NCBI RefSeq assembly: GCF_947487305.1
Contig: NZ_CANKWH010000014.1
Span: 37,947 to 101,946 of the forward strand
Origin: an uncultured Paracoccus sp.
GTDB taxonomy: Bacteria > Pseudomonadota > Alphaproteobacteria > Rhodobacterales > Rhodobacteraceae
Length of the DNA stretch: 64,000 nucleotides
Reading direction: 5' to 3'
The notes under the pieces are model-generated. The model searched no databases and was not told the origin of the DNA. It saw nothing but the letters and a program-made list of their open reading frames with translations. The position numbers were made by a program, and so were the translations under genes. The stretch's first letter is position 1; the number at the start of each line of letters is the position of its first letter. Of the stretch, positions 45,039-53,525 are shown piece by piece.

Positions 45039-45059
45039 GCATTGGCGATGCCGTCGGCT

Positions 45060-45968
45060 TCAGGGTGCGAGGTCGGGGAATGCGGCGATGAAGCTGCCGA
45101 GTTCCCTGCGATAGCGAAGAACCGCCCGAGCGCGGGCCGACCACAGGTCATAGCGCGGCGCCTTCCAGGGCTTCTTCGGGCCGTGGTAATGGATGATCGC
45201 GTCGGGCAGGTCGCGGGTTTCCTCCGCTCCGCCGCCGAGCTTCTTGGCAAAGCGACGCTGTGCCGGGCTGCGCTGCCAGGACGAGTTCCAGGCGGGGTTC
45301 AGCAGATGCGTGCGGCCCGAGAACAGGAAATTCAGGTGGTCCTGATCGCCCCAGTCCGTCGCGGTCGCGGCGGCGACATCCTCCAGCCGCGCTTGCAGGT
45401 CGGGCTCGGCCCGGATGGCATCGCAATCCATCAAGAGGACGCCGGAGTTGAAATAGCCACGCGGGTCCATGTGCTTTTCCAGCGCCGCAAGACGCTGCCT
45501 GCGGCGGTCGTTCAGGCGGCCTCCCGCCAGCCATTCCGCGGTCACATAGTCACGCGCGGCACCGATGCGTTCGCCGGGTAACAGCGGCAAATCGAACAGG
45601 GGTGCGACATCGCCCGTGATCAGCGTGTCGCCGTCGATATAGAGCACGCGACCCGACAGATGGCGCGGGATGAACAGCCGACCCATCGCGGCGGCCGAGA
45701 TATGCGCGGCAGGGCCGCCGGCCCCTGCCAGTTCCGCCGGGTCGATGGCGCGAGAGTGCATGGATGCTTTGCCGCCGGTCTCAACCACGCGGTGAACGGC
45801 CTGCCAGTCCGCGTCGCCAAGACCGTCTCCCCAGAGATGCAGATCAGCGGGGCGCGACAGGTGACGCAGCAGACTCCAGATCGCGACCAAGGTAGGACGC
45901 AGCAATCCGCGATCGGTGACGAAGACGATCTGGCAGGCGGGCGGGCTGGTTGTCGTGGTGGCAGTCAT
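45060..45968 (-). CDS. Glycosyltransferase family 8 protein
   Basis: 302 aa retaining glycosyltransferase with a GT-A fold. The metal/nucleotide motif DGD is at 112-114 (VLYIDGDTLITGDV); the family segments YFNSGVLLMD and AIIHYHGPKKPWK follow. GT8 enzymes include LPS glucosyl- and galactosyltransferases. The start at 45968 is 24 nt after the neighbouring gene on the same strand, which also looks glycan-related. The acceptor is unknown. Confidence 0.9.
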   Translation of the reverse strand: MTATTTTSPPACQIVFVTDRGLLRPTLVAIWSLLRHLSRPADLHLWGDGLGDADWQAVHRVVETGGKASMHSRAIDPAELAGAGGPAAHISAAAMGRLFIPRHLSGRVLYIDGDTLITGDVAPLFDLPLLPGERIGAARDYVTAEWLAGGRLNDRRRQRLAALEKHMDPRGYFNSGVLLMDCDAIRAEPDLQARLEDVAAATATDWGDQDHLNFLFSGRTHLLNPAWNSSWQRSPAQRRFAKKLGGGAEETRDLPDAIIHYHGPKKPWKAPRYDLWSARARAVLRYRRELGSFIAAFPDLAP

Positions 45969-45992
45969 GGCGCCCTTTTCCGGTGAAATGCT

Positions 45993-46868
45993 CTAGGGGG
46001 TCAGCGAGTCATCAAGGGGATATCCCAAGCCAAGCAGCGCCGAAACCGGCGAGGCGCAAGTGATCGCGATATCGCGCCGTGCTGCCGCCTCGCGTGCCAG
46101 TCCGAACCCCGCCAGGATCCGCTCGATCCCCGCCGAAAGGCCTGAGGGTGCAGTATCGTTGCCCTCGTAAAACCGCGGTTCGGCATCATTGGTCAGGTCG
46201 ATCCCGGCCAACAGGATCTGCCGGGGCGCGGCAGCCAGTGCGAATTGCACGGCCGAGAAGGCGACCGTGCCGGTAATTACCACGCCTTGATCGGGGGCCA
46301 GCGACAGCGCGCCGCGATGGCCGCGCAGCACGATATCGCGCAGCGCCGGGTCCGAGAGCGGGCGGCGGGGACCTCCAAGCGGGCGCTCGAGGTTTTCGAT
46401 CAGGGCGATCTGGCGGTTTTCCAGTGAACCCGGGTCGTGCTCGGCCCAGGCCCGGATGGCGGCGGGCGACAGAAGCAGCGGGATGTCGCGGGGCAGGGCG
46501 GCCAGCATGGCGTGGTGGCGGAAGACGAAGCGCTCGTCCTCGACCGCGACGGCAAGCGGACGGATGCGGCCGGACAGGCTGGCTGCGCCGTTGCACAGGA
46601 TGGCGGTGCCATCGCCAAGCGCCTCGACCCGTTGGGTCTTGAGTGACGGGCCGGAGCCGACCACCGCGATCAGCGGCCGGTTCGCCGGGATGATCGCGAC
46701 CGGCGCGGACAGAGTGAACATCGACCGTCCGCGCCAGAGGACCCGGCCGCTGGCGCGGTCGATGGCGAGACCCGGCCAGAGGTCCTGGCGATGGGCGCGG
46801 CTGCGCCCCATCGCCTGAAACCCCAGCCGGATCAGCTTTCGCGACAGTGGCCGGTCAGAGCGGGCCAC
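45993..46868 (-). CDS. Putative glycan-related protein (DUF115 / GT42-like)
   Basis: 291 aa. The segment LIAVVGSGPSLKTQRVEALGDGTAILCNGAA resembles the GPSL nucleotide-binding loop of sialyltransferase-like GT42 and DUF115/MAF proteins, and ILLAGIDLTND recalls their second motif. No signal peptide. The neighbour is a GT8 glycosyltransferase on the same strand, which fits a surface-polysaccharide role. The family call rests on two short motifs only and is tentative. The gene starts 9 nt after the peroxiredoxin stop. Confidence 0.55.
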   Translation of the reverse strand: MARSDRPLSRKLIRLGFQAMGRSRAHRQDLWPGLAIDRASGRVLWRGRSMFTLSAPVAIIPANRPLIAVVGSGPSLKTQRVEALGDGTAILCNGAASLSGRIRPLAVAVEDERFVFRHHAMLAALPRDIPLLLSPAAIRAWAEHDPGSLENRQIALIENLERPLGGPRRPLSDPALRDIVLRGHRGALSLAPDQGVVITGTVAFSAVQFALAAAPRQILLAGIDLTNDAEPRFYEGNDTAPSGLSAGIERILAGFGLAREAAARRDIAITCASPVSALLGLGYPLDDSLTP

Positions 46869-46877
46869 GACCGGCGA

Positions 46878-47534
46878 TCAGGCCGGGTCCTTGGCAAAGC
46901 GCAGATAGGGCAGCTTCTTGTCGAGCGTGCCGTATTTCGCCTCGGCCGCGGCATCGTCCAGCGCCAGCGCCACGATCACGTCCTGACCCGGCACCCAGTT
47001 GGCGGGCGTCGCCAGCGGCACGCCGTCGGTCTTGCGCACCGCATCGAGCGCCCGCAGGATTTCCGCGAAGTTGCGGCCGATGGACATGGGATAGGTCATG
47101 GTCAGCCGGACCTTCTTGTCCGGGCCGATGATGAACACGCTGCGCACGGTGGCCGAGTGCGCCGGGGTGCGACCCTCGGTCGGCAGGTAGTAATCGGCGG
47201 GCAGCATGTCATAGGCCTTGGCCACGGTCAGCGAACTGTCATCGATGATGGCGAAATTCGCCGGCACGCCGGCGACGGTCTCAATATCGCGCTTCCACTT
47301 GCCGTGATCCTCGACCGAATCGACCGAAACGCCGAGAACCTTGGTGCCACGCGCCTCGAATTCCGGCACCAGCTGCGCTACGGCGCTGAATTCGGTGGTG
47401 CAGACCGGGGTGAAATCGCGCGGGTGGCTGAAGATGATGCCATAGCTGTCGCCCAGCCAGTCGTGGAAATGGATCTCACCTTCGGTCGAATCGGCGGTGA
47501 AATCGGGGGCGATGTCGTTGATGCGCAGGGACAT
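46878..47534 (-). CDS. 1-Cys peroxiredoxin (Prx6 type)
   Basis: Reduces peroxides through a single cysteine. 218 aa. The peroxidatic residue is C45 in HPRDFTPVCTTEF; no second cysteine is present, so an external thiol must regenerate it. The long C-terminal domain (DKKVRLTMTYPMSIGRNFAEILRALDAV onward) is typical of Prx6. The ATG at 47534 has AAAGGAC upstream. It diverges from the aldehyde dehydrogenase gene, and the gap holds a palindromic site. Confidence 0.95.
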   Translation of the reverse strand: MSLRINDIAPDFTADSTEGEIHFHDWLGDSYGIIFSHPRDFTPVCTTEFSAVAQLVPEFEARGTKVLGVSVDSVEDHGKWKRDIETVAGVPANFAIIDDSSLTVAKAYDMLPADYYLPTEGRTPAHSATVRSVFIIGPDKKVRLTMTYPMSIGRNFAEILRALDAVRKTDGVPLATPANWVPGQDVIVALALDDAAAEAKYGTLDKKLPYLRFAKDPA

Positions 47535-47602
47535 GCGGAGTCCTTTCGGATTGGGTGCCTTATAGGAACATAGGCGAGAACGCGGGAAATGCCAGCCCCA
47601 TT

Positions 47603-47623
47603 TCACGACTATACATGTCGTGA
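47603..47623. promoter_or_regulatory. Palindromic operator-like site between the peroxiredoxin and aldehyde dehydrogenase genes
   Basis: Perfect 7-bp arms TCACGAC (47603-47609) and GTCGTGA (47617-47623) around TATACAT. Its centre lies about 80 nt from the peroxiredoxin start and 123 nt from the aldehyde dehydrogenase start, so one regulator could control both. On the minus strand it includes TATAGT, a good -10, without a clear -35. Confidence 0.5.
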
Positions 47624-47735
47624 TTAAACGGGCGGCTGAATGATTGCAGATCGGGCAATCTGCCGGGCGGATCGGCCTTGAAGGTGGAAAAGCCCGGTGT
47701 CAGGTTCACAGGCAACCGCAAGACAGGAGGGCGTC

Positions 47736-49187
47736 ATGGCCGAGCTTCAGGACAAGCGCAAATTCTACATCAATGGCGAATGGGTGAACCCCGCCCGCGC
47801 CGCCGATCTCGAGGTCATCGACCCGACGACGGAAGAGCCGGTGGCGATCATCAGCCTCGGCGATCAGGCCGATACCGATGCCGCCGTCGCCGCCGCCAAG
47901 GCCGCCTTCCCGGCATGGTCGGCTACCCCGCCGGCCGAGCGTCTGGCGCTGGTCGAGAAACTGCTGGAGATCTACAAGCGCCGCAACAAGGACATGGCGC
48001 TGGCGATCAGCGCCGAGATGGGCGCCCCCGCCGACATGTCCGAGGGCGACCAGGCGCAGGCCGGCAGCTTCCACATCGAAACCTTCATCGACGCCTTCCG
48101 CAATTTCGAGTTCATCCGACCGCTGGGGGATCATGCACCCTCGAGCATGGTGGCCTGGGAGCCGGTGGGCGTGGTCGGGCTGATCACACCGTGGAACTGG
48201 CCGATGAACCAGGTGGCGCTGAAGGTGACGCCGGCGCTGCTGGCCGGGAATACCGTGGTGTTGAAGCCCTCCGAAATCGCGCCGCTGAGTTCCATCGTCT
48301 TTGCCGAGATGGTGGACGAGGCCGGCTTCCCGCCGGGCGTATTCAACATGGTCAACGGCGACGGTCTGGGCGTGGGCACGCAGATGTCGACCCATCCGGA
48401 TGTGGACATGATCAGCTTCACCGGCTCGACCCGCGCCGGCATCGCCATCACCAAGGCCGCGGCCGATACGGTGAAGAAGGTGGCGCTGGAACTGGGCGGC
48501 AAGGGCGCGAACCTGGTCTTTGCCGATGCCGACGAGAAGGCGGTGACGCGCGGCGTCCGCCATGTCTTCTACAACAGTGGCCAGTCCTGCAACGCGCCGA
48601 CCCGCATGCTGGTCGAGCGGTCGGTCTATGACAAGGCCGTGGAAGTGGCGGCCAAGGTTGCGGCGGAGACTCCGGTCGGGTCGGCGCATGAGCCGGGCCG
48701 CCATATCGGGCCGGTGGTCAGCAAGCAGCAATGGGAGAAGATCCAGGGGCTGATCCAGCAGGGCATCGACGAGGGCGCGCGGCTGGTGGCCGGCGGTCCG
48801 GGTCTGCCCGAGGGGGTAAACCGCGGCTATTTCGTCCGCCCCACGGTCTTTGCCGATGTGAACAACGACATGGCCATCGCCCGGCAGGAGATCTTTGGCC
48901 CGGTGCTGACGATCATCCCCTTCGACAGCGAGGAAGAGGCGGTCGGCATCGCCAATGACACGATCTATGGCCTGACCAACTACGTGCAGACGCAGGACGG
49001 CGCGCGGCGCAACCGGCTGGCGCGCAAGCTGCGCTCGGGCATGGTCGAGATGAACGGCGTCGGTCGTGGCCGGGGTTCGGCCTTCGGCGGGGTCAAGGCC
49101 TCGGGCCGCGCGCGCGAGGGCGGCGTCGCCGGGCTGGAAGAGTTCATGGACAGCAAGGCGATCTCGGGCTGGGATCAGGACGCCTGA
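47736..49187 (+). CDS. Aldehyde dehydrogenase family protein
   Basis: NAD(P)-dependent oxidation of an aldehyde to an acid. 483 aa. Catalytic C285 lies in NSGQSCNAP, the general base E252 in LELGGK, and N154 in TPWNWP; the NAD site FTGSTRAG lies near 228. The closest general type is the broad-specificity aldehyde dehydrogenase group; the substrate is undetermined. The ATG at 47736 has AGGAGGG upstream, and homology begins there. A hairpin repeat follows the stop. Confidence 0.92.
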   Translation: MAELQDKRKFYINGEWVNPARAADLEVIDPTTEEPVAIISLGDQADTDAAVAAAKAAFPAWSATPPAERLALVEKLLEIYKRRNKDMALAISAEMGAPADMSEGDQAQAGSFHIETFIDAFRNFEFIRPLGDHAPSSMVAWEPVGVVGLITPWNWPMNQVALKVTPALLAGNTVVLKPSEIAPLSSIVFAEMVDEAGFPPGVFNMVNGDGLGVGTQMSTHPDVDMISFTGSTRAGIAITKAAADTVKKVALELGGKGANLVFADADEKAVTRGVRHVFYNSGQSCNAPTRMLVERSVYDKAVEVAAKVAAETPVGSAHEPGRHIGPVVSKQQWEKIQGLIQQGIDEGARLVAGGPGLPEGVNRGYFVRPTVFADVNNDMAIARQEIFGPVLTIIPFDSEEEAVGIANDTIYGLTNYVQTQDGARRNRLARKLRSGMVEMNGVGRGRGSAFGGVKASGRAREGGVAGLEEFMDSKAISGWDQDA

Positions 49188-49203
49188 CAGGGCGTGTGAT
49201 AAT

Positions 49204-49260
49204 CGCGGGGGGTTTTGTGCCCCCCGCACCCCCCGCAGGATATTTGAGCCAGGTGAAATG
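49204..49260. repeat. Dispersed palindromic repeat, copy C
   Basis: 8-bp hairpin GCGGGGGG/CCCCCCGC (49205-49212, 49220-49227) and the core AGGATATTTGAGCCAGGTGAA in reverse orientation to copies A and B. It follows the aldehyde dehydrogenase stop and its far end supplies the AGGTGAA and ATG of the next gene. Confidence 0.65.
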
Positions 49261-49626
49261 GGTGAGATTCCGGCCTCGCATGTGCTGTTGAAGCGCGCCT
49301 ACGATCCGGCCTCACCGGAGGATGGCACGCGGATCCTGGTTGACCGGCTCTGGCCGCGTGGCGTCAGCAAGGAGCGCGCGGCGCTGAGCGACTGGATGAA
49401 GGAGATCGCACCCAGCACCGCCTTGCGCGAATGGTTCGGGCATGAGCCGGCGAAATGGGCCGAGTTCCAGACCCGCTACCGTGCCGAGTTGCGGGGCCAT
49501 CAGACAGAACTGGATCAGCTGCGCGATCTGGCGCGGCAGGGCGTGGTGACGCTGGTCTATGGCGCGCGCGACCGGCTGCATAACGAGGCGGTGGTGCTGC
49601 GCGATCTGCTGCTGGGTCAGCGATGA
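49258..49626 (+). CDS. DUF488 family protein
   Basis: 122 aa. The family signature LLKRAYDPASPEDGTRILVDRLWPRGVSKERA lies at the N-terminus, with WFGHEPAKWAEFQTRYRAEL and VTLVYGARDRLHNEAVVL further on. Function unknown. The start is uncertain: ATG 49258 lies inside the dispersed repeat, while GTG 49282 is nearer the conserved region. The stop overlaps the exporter start by four bases (ATGA). Confidence 0.85.
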   Translation: MGEIPASHVLLKRAYDPASPEDGTRILVDRLWPRGVSKERAALSDWMKEIAPSTALREWFGHEPAKWAEFQTRYRAELRGHQTELDQLRDLARQGVVTLVYGARDRLHNEAVVLRDLLLGQR

Positions 49627-50570
49627 GCGGCATGGGCGCGGGCATCCTCTGGATGATGGGCTGCCTGGCCTCGTTCATCGGCATGGCCATCGGTTCGCGC
49701 GAGCTGGCCGATACCATGTCCATCGCGCAGATCCTCGTCATCCGCTCGCTGGTCGGGCTGGTGGTGGTGCTGATCCTGGCGCGGCACCTGTTGCCCGAGC
49801 TTCGGCAGATGCGCGATATCCGCCTGCACGGGCTGCGCAATCTGGTGCATTTCGGGGCGCAATATTGCTGGACGCTTGGCGTGGCGCTGATGCCTTTGGC
49901 CGAGGTCTTTGCGCTGGAATTCACCATGCCGATCTGGGTGGCGATCTTTGCCTGGGCGGCCTTGGGCGAGCGTATCGGCCGGGCGCGGATCATCGCCATG
50001 GCCGTCAGCTTCATCGGCGTCTTGATCGTGCTGCGTCCGGGTGCCGCGATCATCGATCCGGCGGCCTTTGTCGTGTTGCTGGCGGCGGCGGGTTATGGTG
50101 CCTCGACGGTGTTCGTCAAACGTCTGACCCGTCATTCCTCGCCGCAGATCATCGTCGTCTGGATGGTGCTGATGCAATTGCCGATGGGGCTGGCGCTTCT
50201 GGCCTTGCGCGGTGGCTGGGTGGCGCCGGGCTGGGGTGATCTGCCCTGGATGCTGATGGTTGGCATCACCGCGCTGACGGCGCATTACACCATGGCGCAG
50301 GCGCTGAGGGTCATGGATGCCTCGATCGCCATTCCCATCGATTTCCTGCGCGTGCCGCTGATCGCGGTGATCGGCTGGCTGCTTTATGACGAGCCGATCA
50401 GCGCCGCCGTCTTCATCGGTGCGGTGATCATCTTCACCGCGAATTTCACCGCCATGCGCAGCGAGGCGCGCAATCGTCGCGCCGAGGCGGTGCTGGCCGA
50501 GACCGGCGCCGACATTGACGCCGGCGCCGTCATCGCCAGCGAAATCGCTTCGCCCGAGCCCCGCCGCTAG
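49623..50570 (+). CDS. DMT superfamily transporter (EamA, 10 helices)
   Basis: 315 aa inner-membrane transporter of the drug/metabolite type with two EamA repeats and about ten helices. Recognisable parts are RSLVGLVVVLILARHLL and ALMPLAEVFALEFTMPIWVAIFAWAALGERI in the first repeat, and MAQALRVMDASIAIPIDFLRVPLIAVIGWLLYDEP in the second. The members export amino acids, riboflavin or other metabolites; the substrate here is unknown. Coupled to the DUF488 gene. Confidence 0.9.
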   Translation: MSGMGAGILWMMGCLASFIGMAIGSRELADTMSIAQILVIRSLVGLVVVLILARHLLPELRQMRDIRLHGLRNLVHFGAQYCWTLGVALMPLAEVFALEFTMPIWVAIFAWAALGERIGRARIIAMAVSFIGVLIVLRPGAAIIDPAAFVVLLAAAGYGASTVFVKRLTRHSSPQIIVVWMVLMQLPMGLALLALRGGWVAPGWGDLPWMLMVGITALTAHYTMAQALRVMDASIAIPIDFLRVPLIAVIGWLLYDEPISAAVFIGAVIIFTANFTAMRSEARNRRAEAVLAETGADIDAGAVIASEIASPEPRR

Positions 50571-50685
50571 GTCGGTTTGCAGCAGCCCGGGCGGCTGTAA
50601 CATTTCGTTGGATTTCCGAAAAACTGGGGCAATGATTGGCGGCGAAGTTCCGCAACAAGGAACGCGACGCGACTGGGGAGGACGC

Positions 50686-52671
50686 ATGACGGACCGGCAA
50701 TCGCCTGCGGGCGAGGCAGAATCGATCCCTGCGCTTCTGGCGCGGAATGCGGCCCGTATGGGCGCCAGGCCCGCCTATCGCGAAAAGGAGTTCGGGGTCT
50801 GGCAAAGCTGGACCTGGGCCGAGACCGCCGAAGAGGTGCGGGCCATCGCGCTCGGTTTCCTCGTTCTGGGCCTGAAACCCGGCGATCATGTCGCCGTCAT
50901 CGGTCGCAACCGCCCCGCGCATTACTGGTCGATGATCGCCGCGCAGATGTGTGGCGCCGTTCCCGTGCCGCTCTATCAGGACGCGGTGGCCGAAGAGATG
51001 GCCTATGTGCTGGGCCATAGCGGCGCGCGCTTTGTCATCTGCGGCGATCAGGAGCAGGTGGACAAGGTGCTCGAGGTGCAGTCGATGCCCGATGCGCCGC
51101 AGACCATCGAGCAGATCGTCTATACCGACAAGCGCGGGATGCGGAAATACGACCATTCCCACATGAACGCGCTGGCCCATGTGCAGGCCGAGGGCCGCGC
51201 CGCCGAGACCCGTCTGGGGCCGGAACTGGATGCCCGCATTGCCGGCCTCGGCTATGACGATACCTGCGTCATGCTGTACACCAGCGGCACGACCGGCAAG
51301 CCCAAGGGCGTGGTCCTGTCGTCGCGCAATATCATCGAGACCTCGAAGAACACCGCCGATTTCGACCATCTGACCGAGGGCGAGGAGGTTCTGGCCTATC
51401 TGCCAATGGCCTGGGTCGGTGATTTCATCTTCTCGATGGGGCAGGCGATCTGGTCGGGTTTCACCGTGAACTGCCCCGAGGGCGCGCATACGATGATGAC
51501 CGACCTGCGCGAGATCGGGCCGACCTATTTCTTCGCCCCGCCGCGCGTCTTCGAAGGCCAGCTGACCAATGTGATGATCCGCATGGAGGATGCCGGCCGG
51601 TTCAAGAAATGGTTGTTCGACCATTACATGAAGGTCGCGCGCCGCGTCGGCCCGGCGATCCTCGATGGCGAGACCGTGGGCTTTGGCGACCGGCTGGCCT
51701 ATGCGCTTGGCAATCTCTTCGTCTATGGCCCGCTGAAGAACACGCTGGGTTATTCGCGCATCCGCGTCGGCTATACGGCGGGCGAGGCGATCGGGCCCGA
51801 GATCTTCGATTTCTACCGCAGCCTCGGGATCAACCTGAAACAGCTTTACGGCCAGACCGAGGCTTCGGTCTTCATCACCCAACAGCCCGACGGGCAGGTG
51901 CGCTCGGATACGGTGGGCGTGCCTTCGCCGGGGGTGGAGTTGAAGATTGCCGAGAATGGCGAGGTCTTCTATCGCAGCCCGGGCACCTTCGTCGAATATT
52001 ACAACAATCCCGACAGCACCGCCTCGACCAAGGATGCCGAGGGCTGGGTGGCCACGGGGGATGCCGGCTTCTTCGAGGAGGGGACCGGGCATCTGCGCAT
52101 CATCGATCGCGCCAAGGACGTGGGCAAGATGGCCGATGGCCGGATGTTTGCGCCCAAATATGTCGAGAACAAGCTGAAGTTCTATCCCAACATTCTCGAG
52201 GCCGTGGTGATCGGCAATGGCCGCGCCTACTGCACGGCGATGATCAACATCGACCTGGGCGCCGTGGGGAACTGGGCCGAGCGCAACAACATCGCCTATG
52301 CCAGCTACCAGGAGCTGGCCGCCCATCCGCAGGTCTATGCGACGATCAAGAGCCATGTTGAGGAGGTCAACCGTTCGGTGGCCGAGGATCCGATGCTGTC
52401 GGGCTGCCAGGTCCACCGCTTCCTGGTCCTGCACAAGGAACTGGATCCCGATGATGGCGAGATGACCCGCACCCGCAAGGTGCGCCGTTCGGTCATCAAC
52501 GAGAAATTCGCCGATCTGGTCAGCGCGCTCTATGACGGCTCGCCGACCGTCTATACCGAGACCGAAGTTACCTATGAGGACGGTCGCAAGGGGCATATCA
52601 AGGCCACGCTGCAAATCGAGGATGCGCAGGTCTTTGGCGAGGCCCTGCAGCAGAAGGTGGCGGCGGAATGA
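50686..52671 (+). CDS. Long-chain acyl-CoA synthetase-like AMP-binding protein
   Basis: ATP-dependent activation of a carboxylic acid to its CoA thioester. 661 aa. The AMP-binding motif YTSGTTGKPKGVV lies at about 198-210, with LKQLYGQTEASVF and WVATGDAGFFEEGTGHLRIIDRAKDVGKM as the second and third core motifs. The length and the C-terminus suit bubblegum-type long-chain synthetases. It is first in a seven-gene run with an ABC importer and a PaaK-like ligase; its stop overlaps the first ATPase start. The start at 50686 has GGGGAGGA upstream. Confidence 0.9.
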   Translation: MTDRQSPAGEAESIPALLARNAARMGARPAYREKEFGVWQSWTWAETAEEVRAIALGFLVLGLKPGDHVAVIGRNRPAHYWSMIAAQMCGAVPVPLYQDAVAEEMAYVLGHSGARFVICGDQEQVDKVLEVQSMPDAPQTIEQIVYTDKRGMRKYDHSHMNALAHVQAEGRAAETRLGPELDARIAGLGYDDTCVMLYTSGTTGKPKGVVLSSRNIIETSKNTADFDHLTEGEEVLAYLPMAWVGDFIFSMGQAIWSGFTVNCPEGAHTMMTDLREIGPTYFFAPPRVFEGQLTNVMIRMEDAGRFKKWLFDHYMKVARRVGPAILDGETVGFGDRLAYALGNLFVYGPLKNTLGYSRIRVGYTAGEAIGPEIFDFYRSLGINLKQLYGQTEASVFITQQPDGQVRSDTVGVPSPGVELKIAENGEVFYRSPGTFVEYYNNPDSTASTKDAEGWVATGDAGFFEEGTGHLRIIDRAKDVGKMADGRMFAPKYVENKLKFYPNILEAVVIGNGRAYCTAMINIDLGAVGNWAERNNIAYASYQELAAHPQVYATIKSHVEEVNRSVAEDPMLSGCQVHRFLVLHKELDPDDGEMTRTRKVRRSVINEKFADLVSALYDGSPTVYTETEVTYEDGRKGHIKATLQIEDAQVFGEALQQKVAAE

Positions 52672-53501
52672 CGGAAATGCAGACGACCACCGCCGCCGAG
52701 GGCTATGTGACCGCCGATGGCCGCCAGATCGGCGGCGTGCTGATGGACCTCAAGGGGATCACCTTGCGCTTTGGCGGCGTCGAGGCGATCAAGAACATAA
52801 GCTTCGACATCCGGCAGGGCGAGATCCGGGCGATCATCGGGCCGAACGGCGCCGGCAAGTCCTCGATGCTGAACGTCATCTCGGGCTTCTATGTCCCGCA
52901 GGAGGGCGAGGTCTGGTTCAAGGGCGAGAAGCGCGGGCCGATGAAACCCTATGAGGTGGCGCGCCTTGGCATTGCCCGCACCTTCCAGAACATCGCGCTC
53001 TTCGACGGCATGTCGGTTCTGGACAACATCATGACCGGGCGGCTGAACCGGATGAAGGCCGGGTTCCTGAGCCAGGCGATCTGGTGGGGCGCGGCCGAGC
53101 GCGAGGAGATCGAGAACCGCGCGGCGGTCGAGCGGATCATCGACTTCCTCGAGATCCAGAACATCCGCAAGACGCCGGTGGGCCGGCTGCCTTACGGGTT
53201 GAAGAAGCGGGTGGAACTCGCCCGCGCGCTGGCGGCCGAACCGGGCCTTCTGCTTCTGGACGAGCCGATGGCCGGGATGAATGTCGAGGAGAAGGAGGAC
53301 ATGTCCCGCTTCATCCTCGACGTGAACGACGAATTCGGCACCACCATCGCGCTGATCGAGCATGACATGGGCGTGGTCATGGACCTTTCCGACCGGGTGG
53401 TGGTCATGGATTACGGCCGCAAGATCGGCGACGGCACCCCGGACGAGGTGCGCAACAATCAGGAAGTCATCGATGCCTATCTGGGGGTCGCCCATGACTG
53501 A
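52668..53501 (+). CDS. ABC transporter ATP-binding protein (LivG-like)
   Basis: 277 aa ATPase of the branched-chain amino acid/amide (HAAT) importer family. Walker A GPNGAGKS is at 58-65, the signature reads LPYGLKKRVELARALAAEPGLLLLDEP, and the H-loop is ALIEHDMGVV. The N-terminal 25 residues before the domain are longer than usual. It is translationally coupled to the acyl-CoA synthetase gene. Context suggests that an organic acid rather than leucine is transported. Confidence 0.93.
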   Translation: MTEMQTTTAAEGYVTADGRQIGGVLMDLKGITLRFGGVEAIKNISFDIRQGEIRAIIGPNGAGKSSMLNVISGFYVPQEGEVWFKGEKRGPMKPYEVARLGIARTFQNIALFDGMSVLDNIMTGRLNRMKAGFLSQAIWWGAAEREEIENRAAVERIIDFLEIQNIRKTPVGRLPYGLKKRVELARALAAEPGLLLLDEPMAGMNVEEKEDMSRFILDVNDEFGTTIALIEHDMGVVMDLSDRVVVMDYGRKIGDGTPDEVRNNQEVIDAYLGVAHD

Positions 53502-53525
53502 CGCGAACAACCGGAGGGCTGCCTG

